A stretch of 64,000 bases of DNA, from the NCBI GenBank assembly GCA_904066235.2, contig CAJFCV020000005.1:806001-870000 (forward strand), given 5' to 3'. The notes beneath the pieces are model-generated. The model was not told where the DNA came from, did no database searches, and saw only the letters and a list, made by a program, of their open reading frames with translations. This stretch comes from Bursaphelenchus xylophilus (Eukaryota; Nematoda; Chromadorea; Rhabditida; Aphelenchoididae). Made by a program: the position numbers and the translations under genes. Below, piece after piece: positions 9,939 through 20,153 of the stretch (position 1 is its first letter; each line of letters opens with the position of its first letter).

Positions 9939-11401
9939 TCAGCCAAAAATTGCTTCAAAGAAGAAGGAGAATCTTCCACAACAATTTCCAGACGGCTGCG
10001 GTGGCGCAGACTTTGGAGCGGGAGTAGTGGTCGTTGTAGTAGTAGAAGTCTTATAGTTTTTCCGCGTTACCGTATGGAACTTGGTACTATTGGTGATCTC
10101 AGCAATCAGGAACAGCGGTCGTTTGAAGCTGTCGATGGTCCAGTCGGACTGATCGTCAAAGTAATAGTCTACACTGGAAATGTAACGTTTTCATAAGCAT
10201 GAAACGAATGCGAAACGCGTACCCGGTAATGTGGTCGTAGATGAAGTTGGAGCATCGGGAACCGTACTTGTCACACTTCCAAGTTCCCCCACAACATTCG
10301 GCGTAGACAGTTGCATTCAATGTGTGGTAGATCGGAAGTTTGCGAGGAACCAGGACCAGTTCATTAGCGTATTTATCCTGTACACAGTACTTGTCGGGGT
10401 TTTTGGGGTCCTAGAGAATAACAGAGGCTGGACTTGACGACACCTACCCAGCAAAGTTCATAAGTGTCACGAATTTGCTTCGAAAAATCAGAAGATATAT
10501 CATCGTACTTAAAAGTCTTTGTTGCCTGGTTAAAGTCGGTGACGTTACAGTCGTCGGCATCGATTATATTAACAGCATGCGTCTGATTAATGCTGATGTA
10601 GTTATGTAAACCAAAAACACGCTCTCGAAGCTGAGGAGTCATACTGACCATTGTTTGGCAACGGATGAAGCTATAAAGATACTCATATACGTTAAATGTT
10701 TTTACTAGTAGCTGTGTTCAAAGTCGACCTTTCTGTAACGACCGCTTGGTGACAGTTGAAACGTCTTGTGGAAAAATTCATCATAATTATGTTGAGGAAA
10801 AATCAAATAGTGTTCCTCGGCCTGCAAGAAAGTGCTTATGGTGAGCCAAAAAAGTTAAAAAAACACCTACATACCTCAAAGGTTTCGTTATGATGAATAG
10901 ATGCATCGGCGAAGCTAGTGGAGCGATTTACTAAAAAGAAGGTACTGTAGAAGTTGCAAACAAACGGCCTGGCCCGATTGCCATCTCTATTCCTACTGCG
11001 TTCAAAACGTACGTTTTTTGGAATATTTGCTCGTTCGCAAAGTCGCTGGTATGATTTTGGCTGCACAGTGTGAAAAAATTTTTGCTTTGCACTATGCAAT
11101 TTCCTGCTTTTTGCACCGTACAATAGCCCTTTTTGGGATACCACTTGCGCATGGGACGTTTTTGTTCCCTATCCAGTTGTGGCCGGGCGCATATAATTGT
11201 CTTACGTTTCAACTCGTTGATCGGCCCATTTTCGTTCCCAACGATTGCAATAGCAGCGTAGGTTAAGAAGTCATCCCCACTTAGTTTCACATAAGTGCGG
11301 TCGGGATGTGCCTTCTTTACATTCCTTAGGATGTCGTCGGAGGACAAGTACCCGCCGTAACAGAGCGGAAGAAGCAGCAGGAGGAACCCAAACGTCATCA
11401 T
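9939..11401 (-). CDS. Secreted Cys-rich protein, unknown family, tandem copy 2
   Basis: Same six-exon structure as the gene at 6886-8342: exons 11401-11206, 10930-10875, 10821-10706, 10670-10448, 10410-10223, 10173-9939; 337 residues, intact. Exon lengths match copy 1 except for 3-bp, in-frame differences in exons 3 and 4. Signal peptide MMTFGFLLLLLPLCYGG; tail NCCGRFSFFFEAIFG. The last exon and the intron before it are almost identical to copy 1, while exons 3 and 4 have diverged. The duplicated block runs from about 9866 to 11565 and matches about 6810 to 8505, promoter with TATA box included. This suggests a recent duplication or conversion of the 3' end. Function unknown. Confidence 0.85.
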
Positions 11402-11559
11402 TCCAGATAACTGTGTGATTGTTGTAGATCGTAATTGTGTTTTTATACAGCTTCTTTTGGGTTCATTATGCTGTCACAATGCAAATTTAATTCGTTTTTC
11501 AGAGCCCATTTTTGATTAAAGAAGCTAAATGACAGTTGTTTAATTGTTAGCCGAATGGG

Positions 11560-12450
11560 GCAATTAAAGGACCAGAAAAGGTATTTTTTGAACCGAAATT
11601 TGCTCGGCTAAAAAATTTACTATCAGGGATTTTCGCGTCGAGAAAATTCCGAAGAACAAATGTTCTTGATTTATTTTCGGATAAAAATATTTTCCGATTT
11701 TCTGTTCTGACCTCCTTGTACATTGTCTGGCAATGTAATTCGATAAAAGGAAGCATCGTAGCCAGTTTTGCAGTTTCAAGTTGGACTACCACTTCGTGAA
11801 CAACATGTAAGTCAATATTTAGTGTTTCTGTCTATTTTAGGTAATTTTTACGACGACGAAGCAAGAAAATGAGTTTAGTTCCAATATTAGCCATCCAGGA
11901 GTGCTGGTGGTCGAGTTTTTGAGAAGATTGAGTCAAAAATGTTGACCCCACCATAAACCCGCCATAAGTTTTGACCCCTTTCTAACTCGGTCCAAAGTGC
12001 ACCAATTTGGACCAAATTTGGTACGTAGTCTACTGGTAACCTAATAATAAAAAATATCACAGCAGGACAAACCATATAGCTGTATTTCAAAATCCAGAGA
12101 CAACTTTTAAAAATCACCCCCAAAAAAAGGGGACAAAAGTTTTGACCCCCCTTAAAAAAGTTAGATATCACCAGCGGGAGCCACCCAAACCTATCGTAAT
12201 CGATGTCCCATACCTGAATACAGGTTAATAAACGCTTTTCCAAAAGCTTCGCTGTACGGAGGTGTATTCTGGCCCAAAATTGACTCCTGGTATCTATAAA
12301 ATTGTTTCTTATAGACAGGTTTCGTTTTACGGAAGGTTATTTTTGCACAAACATTGGTCCTTAGGACCTTTTAAAATTGTTTGTTATAGACAGGTTTTGT
12401 TGTACGGAGGTTTGTCAATAGAATTTCCACAGTACATATACTATGAATTT
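11560..12450. other. Intergenic, no gene recognised
   Basis: No spliced coding structure was found. A minus-strand reading frame at 11887-12243 is open but rich in Phe, Ile, Trp and Leu, has no domain and no splice context, and is probably chance. Around 12262-12420 there are two copies of a degenerate repeat (ttatagacaggtttt, gtacggaggttt) also seen near 57320 and 39650. Confidence 0.5.
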
Positions 12451-12453
12451 CAG

Positions 12454-12769
12454 CGTCGACTACTACCTTGACGATCAGTCCGACTGGACGATAGACAACT
12501 TCAAAAAACCGTTGTTCCTGGTCCCCGAGATTACAGATACCACGAAATTCCATACATTTACTCGAAAAGAGAAGATCAGTACAACCACCGCGCCAGAAAC
12601 TACAGTGAGCTCTAGAACTCCGCAGGCATCCGATTTGGCGAGCACGGTAACTATGGCATCTTCAAGAACTGACGCCCCAAAGACTACCGATAAATCTAAC
12701 ATTGTGCCACAACCATCTCCCAACTGTTGTGGAAGATTTTCGTTTTTCTTCGGCGCTATTTTTGGCTGA
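12454..12769 (+). pseudogene. Last exon of a third copy of the secreted gene
   Basis: An acceptor aatttcag precedes a 316-bp open exon: DYYLDDQSDWTIDNFKKPLF, a Ser/Thr-rich linker longer than in the two intact copies, and NCCGRFSFFFGAIFG then a stop. The phase matches exon 6 of the paralogues. Exons 2-5 were not found between 9.7 and 12.4 kb on this strand; the inverted copy 2 occupies that place. The intact frame and acceptor leave open that it is used by a gene I could not assemble. Confidence 0.6.
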
Positions 12770-12849
12770 AATTTCGACTTGTCGGAAAATCAACAATCCT
12801 TTTTTTCCGCGGGTTTCATGAGGCTCTTTTATGACAGTGACGGACCTAA

Positions 12850-13100
12850 AGTTTTCAAGGGCCCTTGCTGCAAATTTCGCCTCGCCTCCGGCTCTGGGAG
12901 CTAACAGCCGGAGCCGAAATTGTGGCCATGGCAATCTTTGGTTGCGAGAAAAGTTCTGAGGTTTTTCACCCTTACAAACAAACATTAGGCAGCTAATTTT
13001 TACATATTCTGAATCACAAAAATTTTGCGATTTTTTGATATTTGTCTCGACTCGTAACTACATACCCCATAGAAGTGCTTTCCTTATCAAAGCTCATTCA
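12850..13100. repeat. Fragments of a hAT-like GC-rich element and of repeat R5
   Basis: 12868-12937 contains ctccggctctgggagctaac and ends ccatggcaatctttg, matching one end of the GC-rich element at 17136-17575. It is followed at 12938-13090 by gagaaaagttctgagg and cataccccatagaagtgctt, matching the arms of the palindrome at 23990-24580. 13100-13600 holds only low-complexity AT-rich sequence. Confidence 0.6.
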
Positions 13101-13604
13101 TAATACTATACAATCCTGTTTGAGTTATCCTCAAATTCCTCAATAAATGATGCGTAATCTCTCCTCGAATTGATTCAACTTTTCCTCTCCTCTCCTTCTC
13201 AAGGTCCACTCAGCAGGAGAAAAAAGCCAAAAAATTTGGGAAAAAAGCAAAAGTAAAGTCTCCAAAATAGCCCACATTATTTCGTGGGCCTCGGAGAAGC
13301 CTCGCTTTTTTCGTGGCCCTAAGGGAAAAAAGGAAAAAAAGGGGGCTTTTTGAAAGTTTTATAAAGGTCGGTCTTTTCTGTTGAAATCATTGGATAAGAA
13401 CACGTTCTTCCCTTGTCGAAAATAAACGTGAGGAAGAGGGAATATCTTTTCTGAACGGGATTTCAGTTCGGTTTTACGGACGAACAAGAATTAGAGACTT
13501 ATTTTTGGGGATTTTTTGGTGATTTTGGCAAATTTTTGGGGATTTTTGACAATTTTAAATAAGTTTTAGCGTTTTTTGGGGACAGTTCGTATCTTACCGA
13601 ACTA

Positions 13605-15016
13605 AAAAGTGAATTTTTATCTGTCGGGAAAATAATGGGCACATTGTCGCAGCAAAAATCGCATCGCCGCCAAGAAAATTAATTGTGCCGCGGCATAATA
13701 TTAGGTTGTCCAACAAATAATGACCCTCTGTGAGAGGGGTAAAGTTTAAAGCCTCTAAAAAAGGCAAGCGATGATGGAATTTCGAAATATTATAACATTT
13801 TGTAGCTGAGATTAAAGGCTTTCGTTTGATGTATCGTTTGTCATATTGGGACCAAATTACTGTAATTTAGCTCTAACCGAAAATTATCAAAAAAAAGTCG
13901 GTTCGCGCTGTCATCTTTTACGGGCAAAACAGGATGCGAAAGTTTCAGAAGCTGCGCAAAGTATCAACGCTATGTTCGACTAGTGTGTTATGAGTCTGAA
14001 CACGGTGAAACGATGGATTTAAAAATTACGATTTGACGGCAAGGGACCCAAAGATAAAGTACGGAATCCAAACTTTATCAATTTACCCTGAGGTCGGCGG
14101 TTGACGAACATCCTAGAATCAACATCCAACGCGTCTCTGACATCGTCTGGCTGTTGAAATAATCGGCGGCTAACCATTCAATGTCGATGGAATTCAAAAA
14201 ATGCTCGGCAACTTTTTCCCATGTTATTGGATCAAAGCAAAGAGTGGAAGCGTTACATTTCTCGCGTTTGCGTGCCGTTTTCTGGGTCGAATCGTTGCCT
14301 CTGATGAAAAGAGTACCTACTGGGACAACCAGACCGGATATGCTGAACGGAGTCCTCCGAGGGTATCACTGCGGCACTTGTCAAAGCCCGACTCCCCCCA
14401 AAACAAGGTGATGACTAGTGCTTGATGGTGCAGCATGGGAATAGTACAATACAGCTTCTTGAAAGCTGGCCAAAGTGTAGATACCATCCCCTACTGTATC
14501 CAGATAGACAATTTGTGGCAGCGTCTGTCTTCAACGATGCGCCACAGAAGTCCGAAAATTCTTAGCGGCTACACGGAACCTCCCCTTTGAAAGATGACCC
14601 TCCAGAAGCCGATTTAATAGAGATACGAGACTGTCCCTCGTCCAGCTTATTTGTCAAAGCTGGCCTATACACATTACCATCAGTTCAAGAATCTAGCACG
14701 TTTCATCAATGGTAGGGAATTCGACAATCAAGACGCCCTTGAAAAGGCCTTCAAAAGTTTCATCGGCTCCAGAAGCCGGGGTTCCTAAGCTACAGACATA
14801 AAAAACTTTTTGGCACGTTGCAACAAGCGTGATAAAGCACATGATGATTATTTTGATTAAATAGATCGCAGTTATTACGGTAAATTTTGCCGAAAAAATA
14901 AATTTTTCGAAGAGGGTCATTATTTGTTGGACAACCTAATAAAATTGCTTTTCGCGAAGCGACCGGCGCAGCGACATTGTGCTCATTATTTTTCCGACAG
15001 ATAAAAATTCACTTTT
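13605..15016. mobile_element. M2-related MITE split by a mariner element
   Basis: The left part, 13605-13700, begins aaaagtgaatttttatctgt followed by cgggaaaataatg. The right part, 14942-15016, ends with the complement (acagataaaaattcactttt). The two halves together form one M2-like palindrome with an extended end. They are separated exactly by the mariner element at 13701-14939, inserted at TA. Confidence 0.8.
13701..14939 (+). mobile_element. Decayed mariner transposon (1.24 kb)
   Basis: Perfect terminal inverted repeats begin TTAGGTTGTCCAACAAATAA and extend to about 29 bp; TA duplication at 13699-13700 and 14940-14941. Size and ends are those of a full-length mariner. The plus strand retains transposase fragments in shifting frames: INIQRVSDIVW near 14115, VASDEKSTYWDNQTGYAERS near 14300 (in the place of the catalytic-Asp block of mariner transposases) and QNKVM near 14400. 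Multiple stops and frameshifts show it is inactive. A shorter relic of the same family is at 58400-58886. Confidence 0.85.
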
Positions 15017-15019
15017 CCG

Positions 15020-15770
15020 TAGAGGTAATATCTTTTTTGAACAGTATTTAGCTTCGATTTTGCATAGAGTTAGAGGTTAATTTTGGGATTTTGCGTAGAA
15101 TTAGAGGTTAATTTTTAAATTAACCTCTAATTCTACGCAAAATGCAATTCTGTCATCTTTATGGCGAAAATTGAAAAAATAAAAAATCTCGAAAATTGGT
15201 CGTATCTTTCGACCGGTCGGTCTGAGACTCACGGGAATGGGGTTTAAAGGTCTTAGAATTTTATGTAGATTATAATGGAACTAAACTTTGTCCCGATATC
15301 TCACGTATCGAACTTTGAAACAAAAAAATTTCGTGATGACCAAATGTTTAGAGGCCTCGTTCTCAGACTTGACAGGCCACCCAGCCATGATTTTGCCACC
15401 GTTTGAATCCCCACATCATAGAGTGTTATTTACAGCAATAAAAAGGATGTACAAGTATGCAAATTTTTTAAAAAAATTCAAGAATTTTAAATTTTTTGCT
15501 AAATATGCAAATTTTTCGCACACTTCCAGAGGTCCTAGCAAAAAGGTGTCAATATGAAAGTTGCTTAGAATCAATCATTCTATAACCCTGAAAAGGTCCG
15601 GAGTCAATCGGACAACTGGTCGAGGAGAAACAAAAAATCTGAAAATCTTACAGTATACCTACAGTAAGCCAAAAATTTAAAATTTGACCTGCCCATTTTA
15701 ATACACTGGTAACTAGCTAACTACGGTAGGTATTTCAAGTCTCTACTGTAACATCTTGTTTTTTGTGCAC
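15020..15770. other. Intergenic with a small palindrome
   Basis: 15064-15150 is an inverted repeat around gttaatttttaaattaac (arms ttttgcgtagaattagaggt). The rest is AT-rich with no recognisable coding exon. Confidence 0.5.
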
Positions 15771-15785
15771 AACGCATATCTGAAA

Positions 15786-16156
15786 CCGATTTTTTCTCCT
15801 TGAAGAGCGGTCGGTTTTTCCTGTCCACCCATGCCGTCGCGGGCACAAAGGGCTTTGCCTGGGACAGTAGCCATCAATCGTATTGGAGTTCTAGTTCGTG
15901 CAGTCAATGTTGATCAACTCGAAGCGAGGGGAAGTTGGAAAAAGGAAACGGTGGAGCTAATCTCGGGATATGTACTGTTCAGTTCTGGTATTCATGCTAT
16001 TGGAATGGACACCTCCTACGCACACCCGCTCGGATGCCCCAGGATAAGAAGGACCAAATCACTATAGGATGTTGCATTGACTGAACAATAGAAACCATAC
16101 TGATTCACTCCATGATTTTTACATGTGATTAGTGAAATAAATTGAAATTGAAATTG
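15786..16156 (+). mobile_element. 5'-truncated non-LTR retroelement or SINE insertion
   Basis: A 371-bp insertion flanked by a perfect 15-bp target duplication aacgcatatctgaaa (15771-15785 and 16157-16171). Its right end is a short tandem tail (attgaaattgaaattg). A long, variable duplication plus a 3' simple-repeat tail is diagnostic of target-primed insertion. The left part is open in one frame to a stop at 16067 (MPSRAQRALPGTVAINRIGV onward) and may be the last codons of an element protein, but I could not assign a domain. Confidence 0.82.
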
Positions 16157-16171
16157 AACGCATATCTGAAA

Positions 16172-16985
16172 GCTCGAGTCTCTCGCAAAACCTGTTTTAA
16201 GAATAGTTATGAGTTTTCGTCGAATTTTGACGGATTTTTTTCATTTTTTTTTTATTTTCACAATTAAAAAAAAATTTTTACTGCTATGCTACTTTTGCCA
16301 TAGTCGTATTTTACAACGCTGAAAAGTGATCTTTTTTCTATTTTTTTTTTTTGCTTTTCGCATTGTGCAAAATTTTTTTATTCATTGTTTTTTACACTTC
16401 GCAGTATATTTTCCGTAATTTCTAGATTTTTTTGGAATCCACAAACTTTAATCACAAAAAAGAGACTTGTTAAGAAATTTTTTGATTTTTTGAAAAAAAT
16501 TGCCTATAACATTCAAAAACACGACAAAAATCACAAAACCAGCTTTTATTTTCCTCAAGACCCTTGAGATCGCTCTAAAATCACCTTGTTTTCTCTCGAA
16601 ATTTCGTAATTTGATGGGATAAATCACGATCATTCAACTTGCGCGCCCTCTCTTTCCCCCATTTCTTCAAGCCTAGTGCTCTTCGTATAAGAATGGCCCA
16701 TAAATTGTCAGCTTTCGTGTTTGTTTTTCCCTTCTCATTTTGCAGACGGATCTCCAGAAAGTCCTCGGAAAAGGCTCCCTTTGAGGGAGTGGGTTTCGAA
16801 TGTTTTTCAAATTCCGAAAAAAACGTTTTCCTTTGTAATTCGTGGTCAAAAAATGCGTTATTCTGTAGCACTATTATTCTTTGAATAAAAGACCTTGAAG
16901 CTGCGTGGTCAAGGTTAAATTTGGGCTTGATTTGAGGTCTTTCTTTTTTGATCTTGTTTTTCAGAAACTTTGCAGACCAAAAACA
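16172..16985. other. Intergenic, no gene recognised
   Basis: AT-rich sequence with poly-T tracts. Short open frames near 16639-16884 on both strands overlap each other and lack splice sites or domains. Nothing supportable was found. Confidence 0.45.
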
Positions 16986-17123
16986 TCAGTCTGTCGGGAA
17001 AATAATGAGGATTTTGTCGCAGCGAAAAAAATGAATTGTATCGCGGCAAAATCATATTGCTTTTCACTTCAGCGACACAATTGGCGCAGCAGAATTTTCC
17101 TCATTATTTTCCCGGCAAACTGA
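16986..17123. mobile_element. M2 MITE (138 bp)
   Basis: Ends tcagtctgtcgggaaaataa and its complement. The right flanking TA (17124-17125) is also the left TA of the R3 element that follows, so the two insertions abut. Confidence 0.8.
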
Positions 17124-17125
17124 TA

Positions 17126-17833
17126 CAGTGGGGGGCAGAGATTGCCACGGTCAAAATTTCGGCTCTGGCTCCGGCTCTTAGCTCCCAGAGCCGGAGCCGA
17201 GGCCAAATTTGCAGCTCCGGCTCCGGCTATTGGCTCCGTGCAAAATTTAAAAAGGCCTCCGGCTCCGAATCCCGGCTCTTATGACTTGTTTTTGAAAAAT
17301 ATTTTTCCAAAAATAAAAGTTATTAGTGCCAGAGATCATACCGCCAACGTTTTTGCAGTCAAGTCACATCCTCCGCAGTGTTTTTTCAAGCAATTTGGTT
17401 TAACAAGATCACGAAATTTTTACTTTTCTGACCGCTGGGAACCCTGGCTCCGACTTTGGGCTCGGGAGCCGGAGCCGACCCCAAAATTTCCGACTCCGGC
17501 TCTGGCTCCCGGCTCGGAGCCGGAGCCGCTCAGAGCCGGGGCCAAGAGCCGGCTCCGGAGCCGTGGCAATCTCTGGTGGGGGACCTGATCCAGTGGCAAA
17601 AAATGTACCATTTTGCATCCGGGAAAGTATCAAAAACATGGCAAAATGCTTCCCTTTCCAAGTGAAAGAACTTCGTTTTGAAGGGCGCGCCCTTTTTCCT
17701 CGCTAAAAAAAAGCGACGCTCTTTTGAAATTTGAGTTTTTTCAACTTGTAGAGGGAGGTGTTTTGCCACATTTTTTGATACCTCCTGGATGCAAAATGGT
17801 ACGTTTTTTGCCACTGGATTAGGTCCCTCACTG
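17126..17833. mobile_element. R3 palindromic MITE, split by a hAT-like element
   Basis: Left end cagtggggg (17126-17135), then interrupted by 17136-17575, then resuming gtgggggacctgatcc through a long palindrome with ccattttgcatcc and its complement to ...ccctcactg. TA flanks at 17124-17125 and 17834-17835. Other copies: 35888-36144 (nearly complete), 38216-38315 (half) and 38447-38687. Confidence 0.8.
17136..17575. mobile_element. hAT-like non-autonomous element (440 bp, GC-rich)
   Basis: Inverted ends CAGAGATTGCCACGG and CCGTGGCAATCTCTG. Flanked by an approximately 8-bp duplication (gtgggggg at 17128-17135, gtgggggа-type copy at 17576-17583 with one mismatch in the last base). CAG-starting ends and 8-bp duplications are hallmarks of hAT. 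The interior is dominated by degenerate ggctccggctct repeats in both orientations. It sits inside the R3 copy. Confidence 0.75.
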
Positions 17834-17859
17834 TAGAACGTATATTTTTAAGCCTAACA

Positions 17860-18150
17860 ATAAAAGTCCCAAATGCGAACCTCAGATTTTCTTCAAATTT
17901 TGCACACATTTTTGGGATAGGCCACATATCAATTCCTGAAAATTTAAGCTTGCGCTTTCCAGCCGCAGCCGAGATAATCAACAATCTTTCCGGCCGAGAG
18001 AGTACGGGCAGAGCGGAGGTCGGTCAGAGAAAAAACACCTTTTGGCTACACCTTTGCCAGTTTCGCGCGGAAAAAAATGATTTTTTGTGGAAACATTACA
18101 ATTTACACTAGAAATAGGCATGAAACTTTTCATGCCAAAATTTGAGAAAA
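17860..18150. repeat. R2 element, partial copy
   Basis: Matches the left two thirds of the R2 element at 8984-9437 (cctcagattttcttcaaatt, then gaaataggcatgaaactttt). The right terminus is missing. Confidence 0.65.
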
Positions 18151-18159
18151 AAAAATTCA

Positions 18160-20150
18160 AAATTTTTAAAAATTTCCTTCAAATTTTCGGCTTAAAAATC
18201 TCATTTTTCCTTCAATTTTTTTTTCTCACACTCATCTCTTCCTTGAAATCGCCTTAAAAAGTCGAAAAAAAGTATTTGTTTCCATCCCTTTATTTGTCCG
18301 TCCCCGTTTTTTTCGCTCTTTTGCCAGAAAATTACGCAAGCGCCAAAAAGAGAAAGGCTTTTTGGATTTCGCCATAAAAGGAAGAATGGGGGAAAACGGA
18401 GGTTTCACAATGTTTTTCAAGTGTTCTCGCGTCATTATACATTCTCAAATGTTCTGAGGGACAAAAAAGTTATGTATAATGAGGTGATTTTTTATTTTTG
18501 GCTAAAAATCATCATGGATAATATAAAAATGCGGTTTTTTTCAAAAAAAATCGTAAAATTTTCTTCAAAATTGAGCTCAAAATATAGGAAATGAAGTTTA
18601 AAATACGCAGCGATAAATTTTGATGAAATTTTTTATTGATTTTTTTGGTTTTTTTGTCAATTTTAGAGCTGGAAAAAAGCAAAAAATATAAATTTTTGGT
18701 GAAAAAATTTCAAAATTTAAGAAAATTATGTTAAAAATACGGTGGGGTCAAAAAAAGCCATACTTATTTTTTAACATTTTTTCATAATTAAAAAAAAATT
18801 TTTTTATTTTTTTTTGATGACAAAAAAAATCGATATTTTTTTGATCAACTCGCCTCAAATTAGGTGTAAAATTGTTGTTGGGATTAAATAAAATGCTTTT
18901 TAAAATACGGCAACGACACCTTTTGCCCTTATTTCAAGTTTTTTTTCTTTATTTGCAGATTTTTCAATGTTTCGCCCCAAATTTTCTCCCCTCTCCCAAC
19001 AAAATTTACATACCCACGTCTCTTCAGGTCGCACTCACTTCAACCTCTGAGTATATAAACACTTTTGTCCCGCGTAAGACCTCTTTTCTTGTTCTTCAGG
19101 GCGTTAAATTACTCACTCTTATTTCCTCCTCGAAAATTTGCATTTTCCCCTTTAAAATCCCAAATTTCCCCTTGGCAACGCAACTTTCGTCCAAGCCATT
19201 TCAAAAGCCCTCATGTTTGACCTGTTTCCAGCAGGATGCTTATGTTTTCTCGAGAGTCTCGACTGTTTTTCCGCGCGAAATTTAATCCGATTAGTCTTGG
19301 AATCGAAGAAAGATAATTTTCCCGATGTATTTCGAATATTTTCCGGTCATAAAAAATTCGCGAAGAGTGGAATTGCTCTAGGATGCTTTGTGAATCATCC
19401 GGCTACACCCACTAAGATTCGAAGCAAGTTTTGGGTGGAGTTTTGGACCTTGTTCATGAGCTTGATGTTGATAAAAATAATTGATGTTTTTCCAGGGGAA
19501 ATTGAGTTGGTTTGGAGAGCAGGGGTCATAAAAATGATGTGTTTGACCAGATGTTCGGTTTCCCTTTCTTTTTTCTTTTCAAATTTTTGATTTTCCCGCT
19601 TTTTTCGGCAATTTTTGGATTTATTGGCATTCCGTGGCAGGTCCGGAAAGAAACGTTTTTTTTGTCTTTTTTCGTGGAAATTAAGAATGAAGAAATAAGA
19701 CCGGTTTTCAGATTTTGAAAAAGACGCTAAATTTGCTTTCTCGAGCTTTTTTTCTCATGTCGGCCTCATTTTTCCCATTCTATTTTTTCAAAAAAAAGTG
19801 AGGAAAGTGTTTTTAACGTTTTGCTTCGGAACGACCGGTGCGATCTTATTTCTTCACTCTTAATTCTTGGATTTTTGGATAAGACATAGATCCCATGGCG
19901 TATTTCACTTCATATTTGATCCATTTCGACAGATATTTAATGAATTTTCATTTATTTTGACATCAAAATATTATTCTAGACCGTTTTCCCTCGATTTTCC
20001 CTAGTTTTTCCCCATTTTCTCGCGATTTCCCCCAAAAAATCGGTAAATAAACAAACTCTACTTGCAGATAATGCTGATCCGATCAAAGATTACCTGATCC
20101 CCCACCGAGAATTTCCCATAATTTACCTCAAACTGCCATATTTCCAATAA
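18160..20150. other. AT-rich region upstream of the innexin gene
   Basis: No coding exon could be supported. A TATA-like gtatataaac at about 19050-19059 and pyrimidine tracts make this a plausible promoter and 5' untranslated region for the first innexin transcript, but no transcription start can be fixed. A plus-strand frame at 18872-19285 is open but shows no domain or signal. Confidence 0.35.
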
Positions 20151-20153
20151 AAG

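Noticed and set aside
14181..14425. Intact mariner transposase gene
   Set aside because: The recognisable blocks lie in different frames with stops between; only a relic.
18872..19590. Gene upstream of the innexin
   Set aside because: Open frames here are Phe/Leu/Ser-rich with no domain, no signal peptide that fits, and no coherent splice sites; more likely promoter and untranslated sequence.
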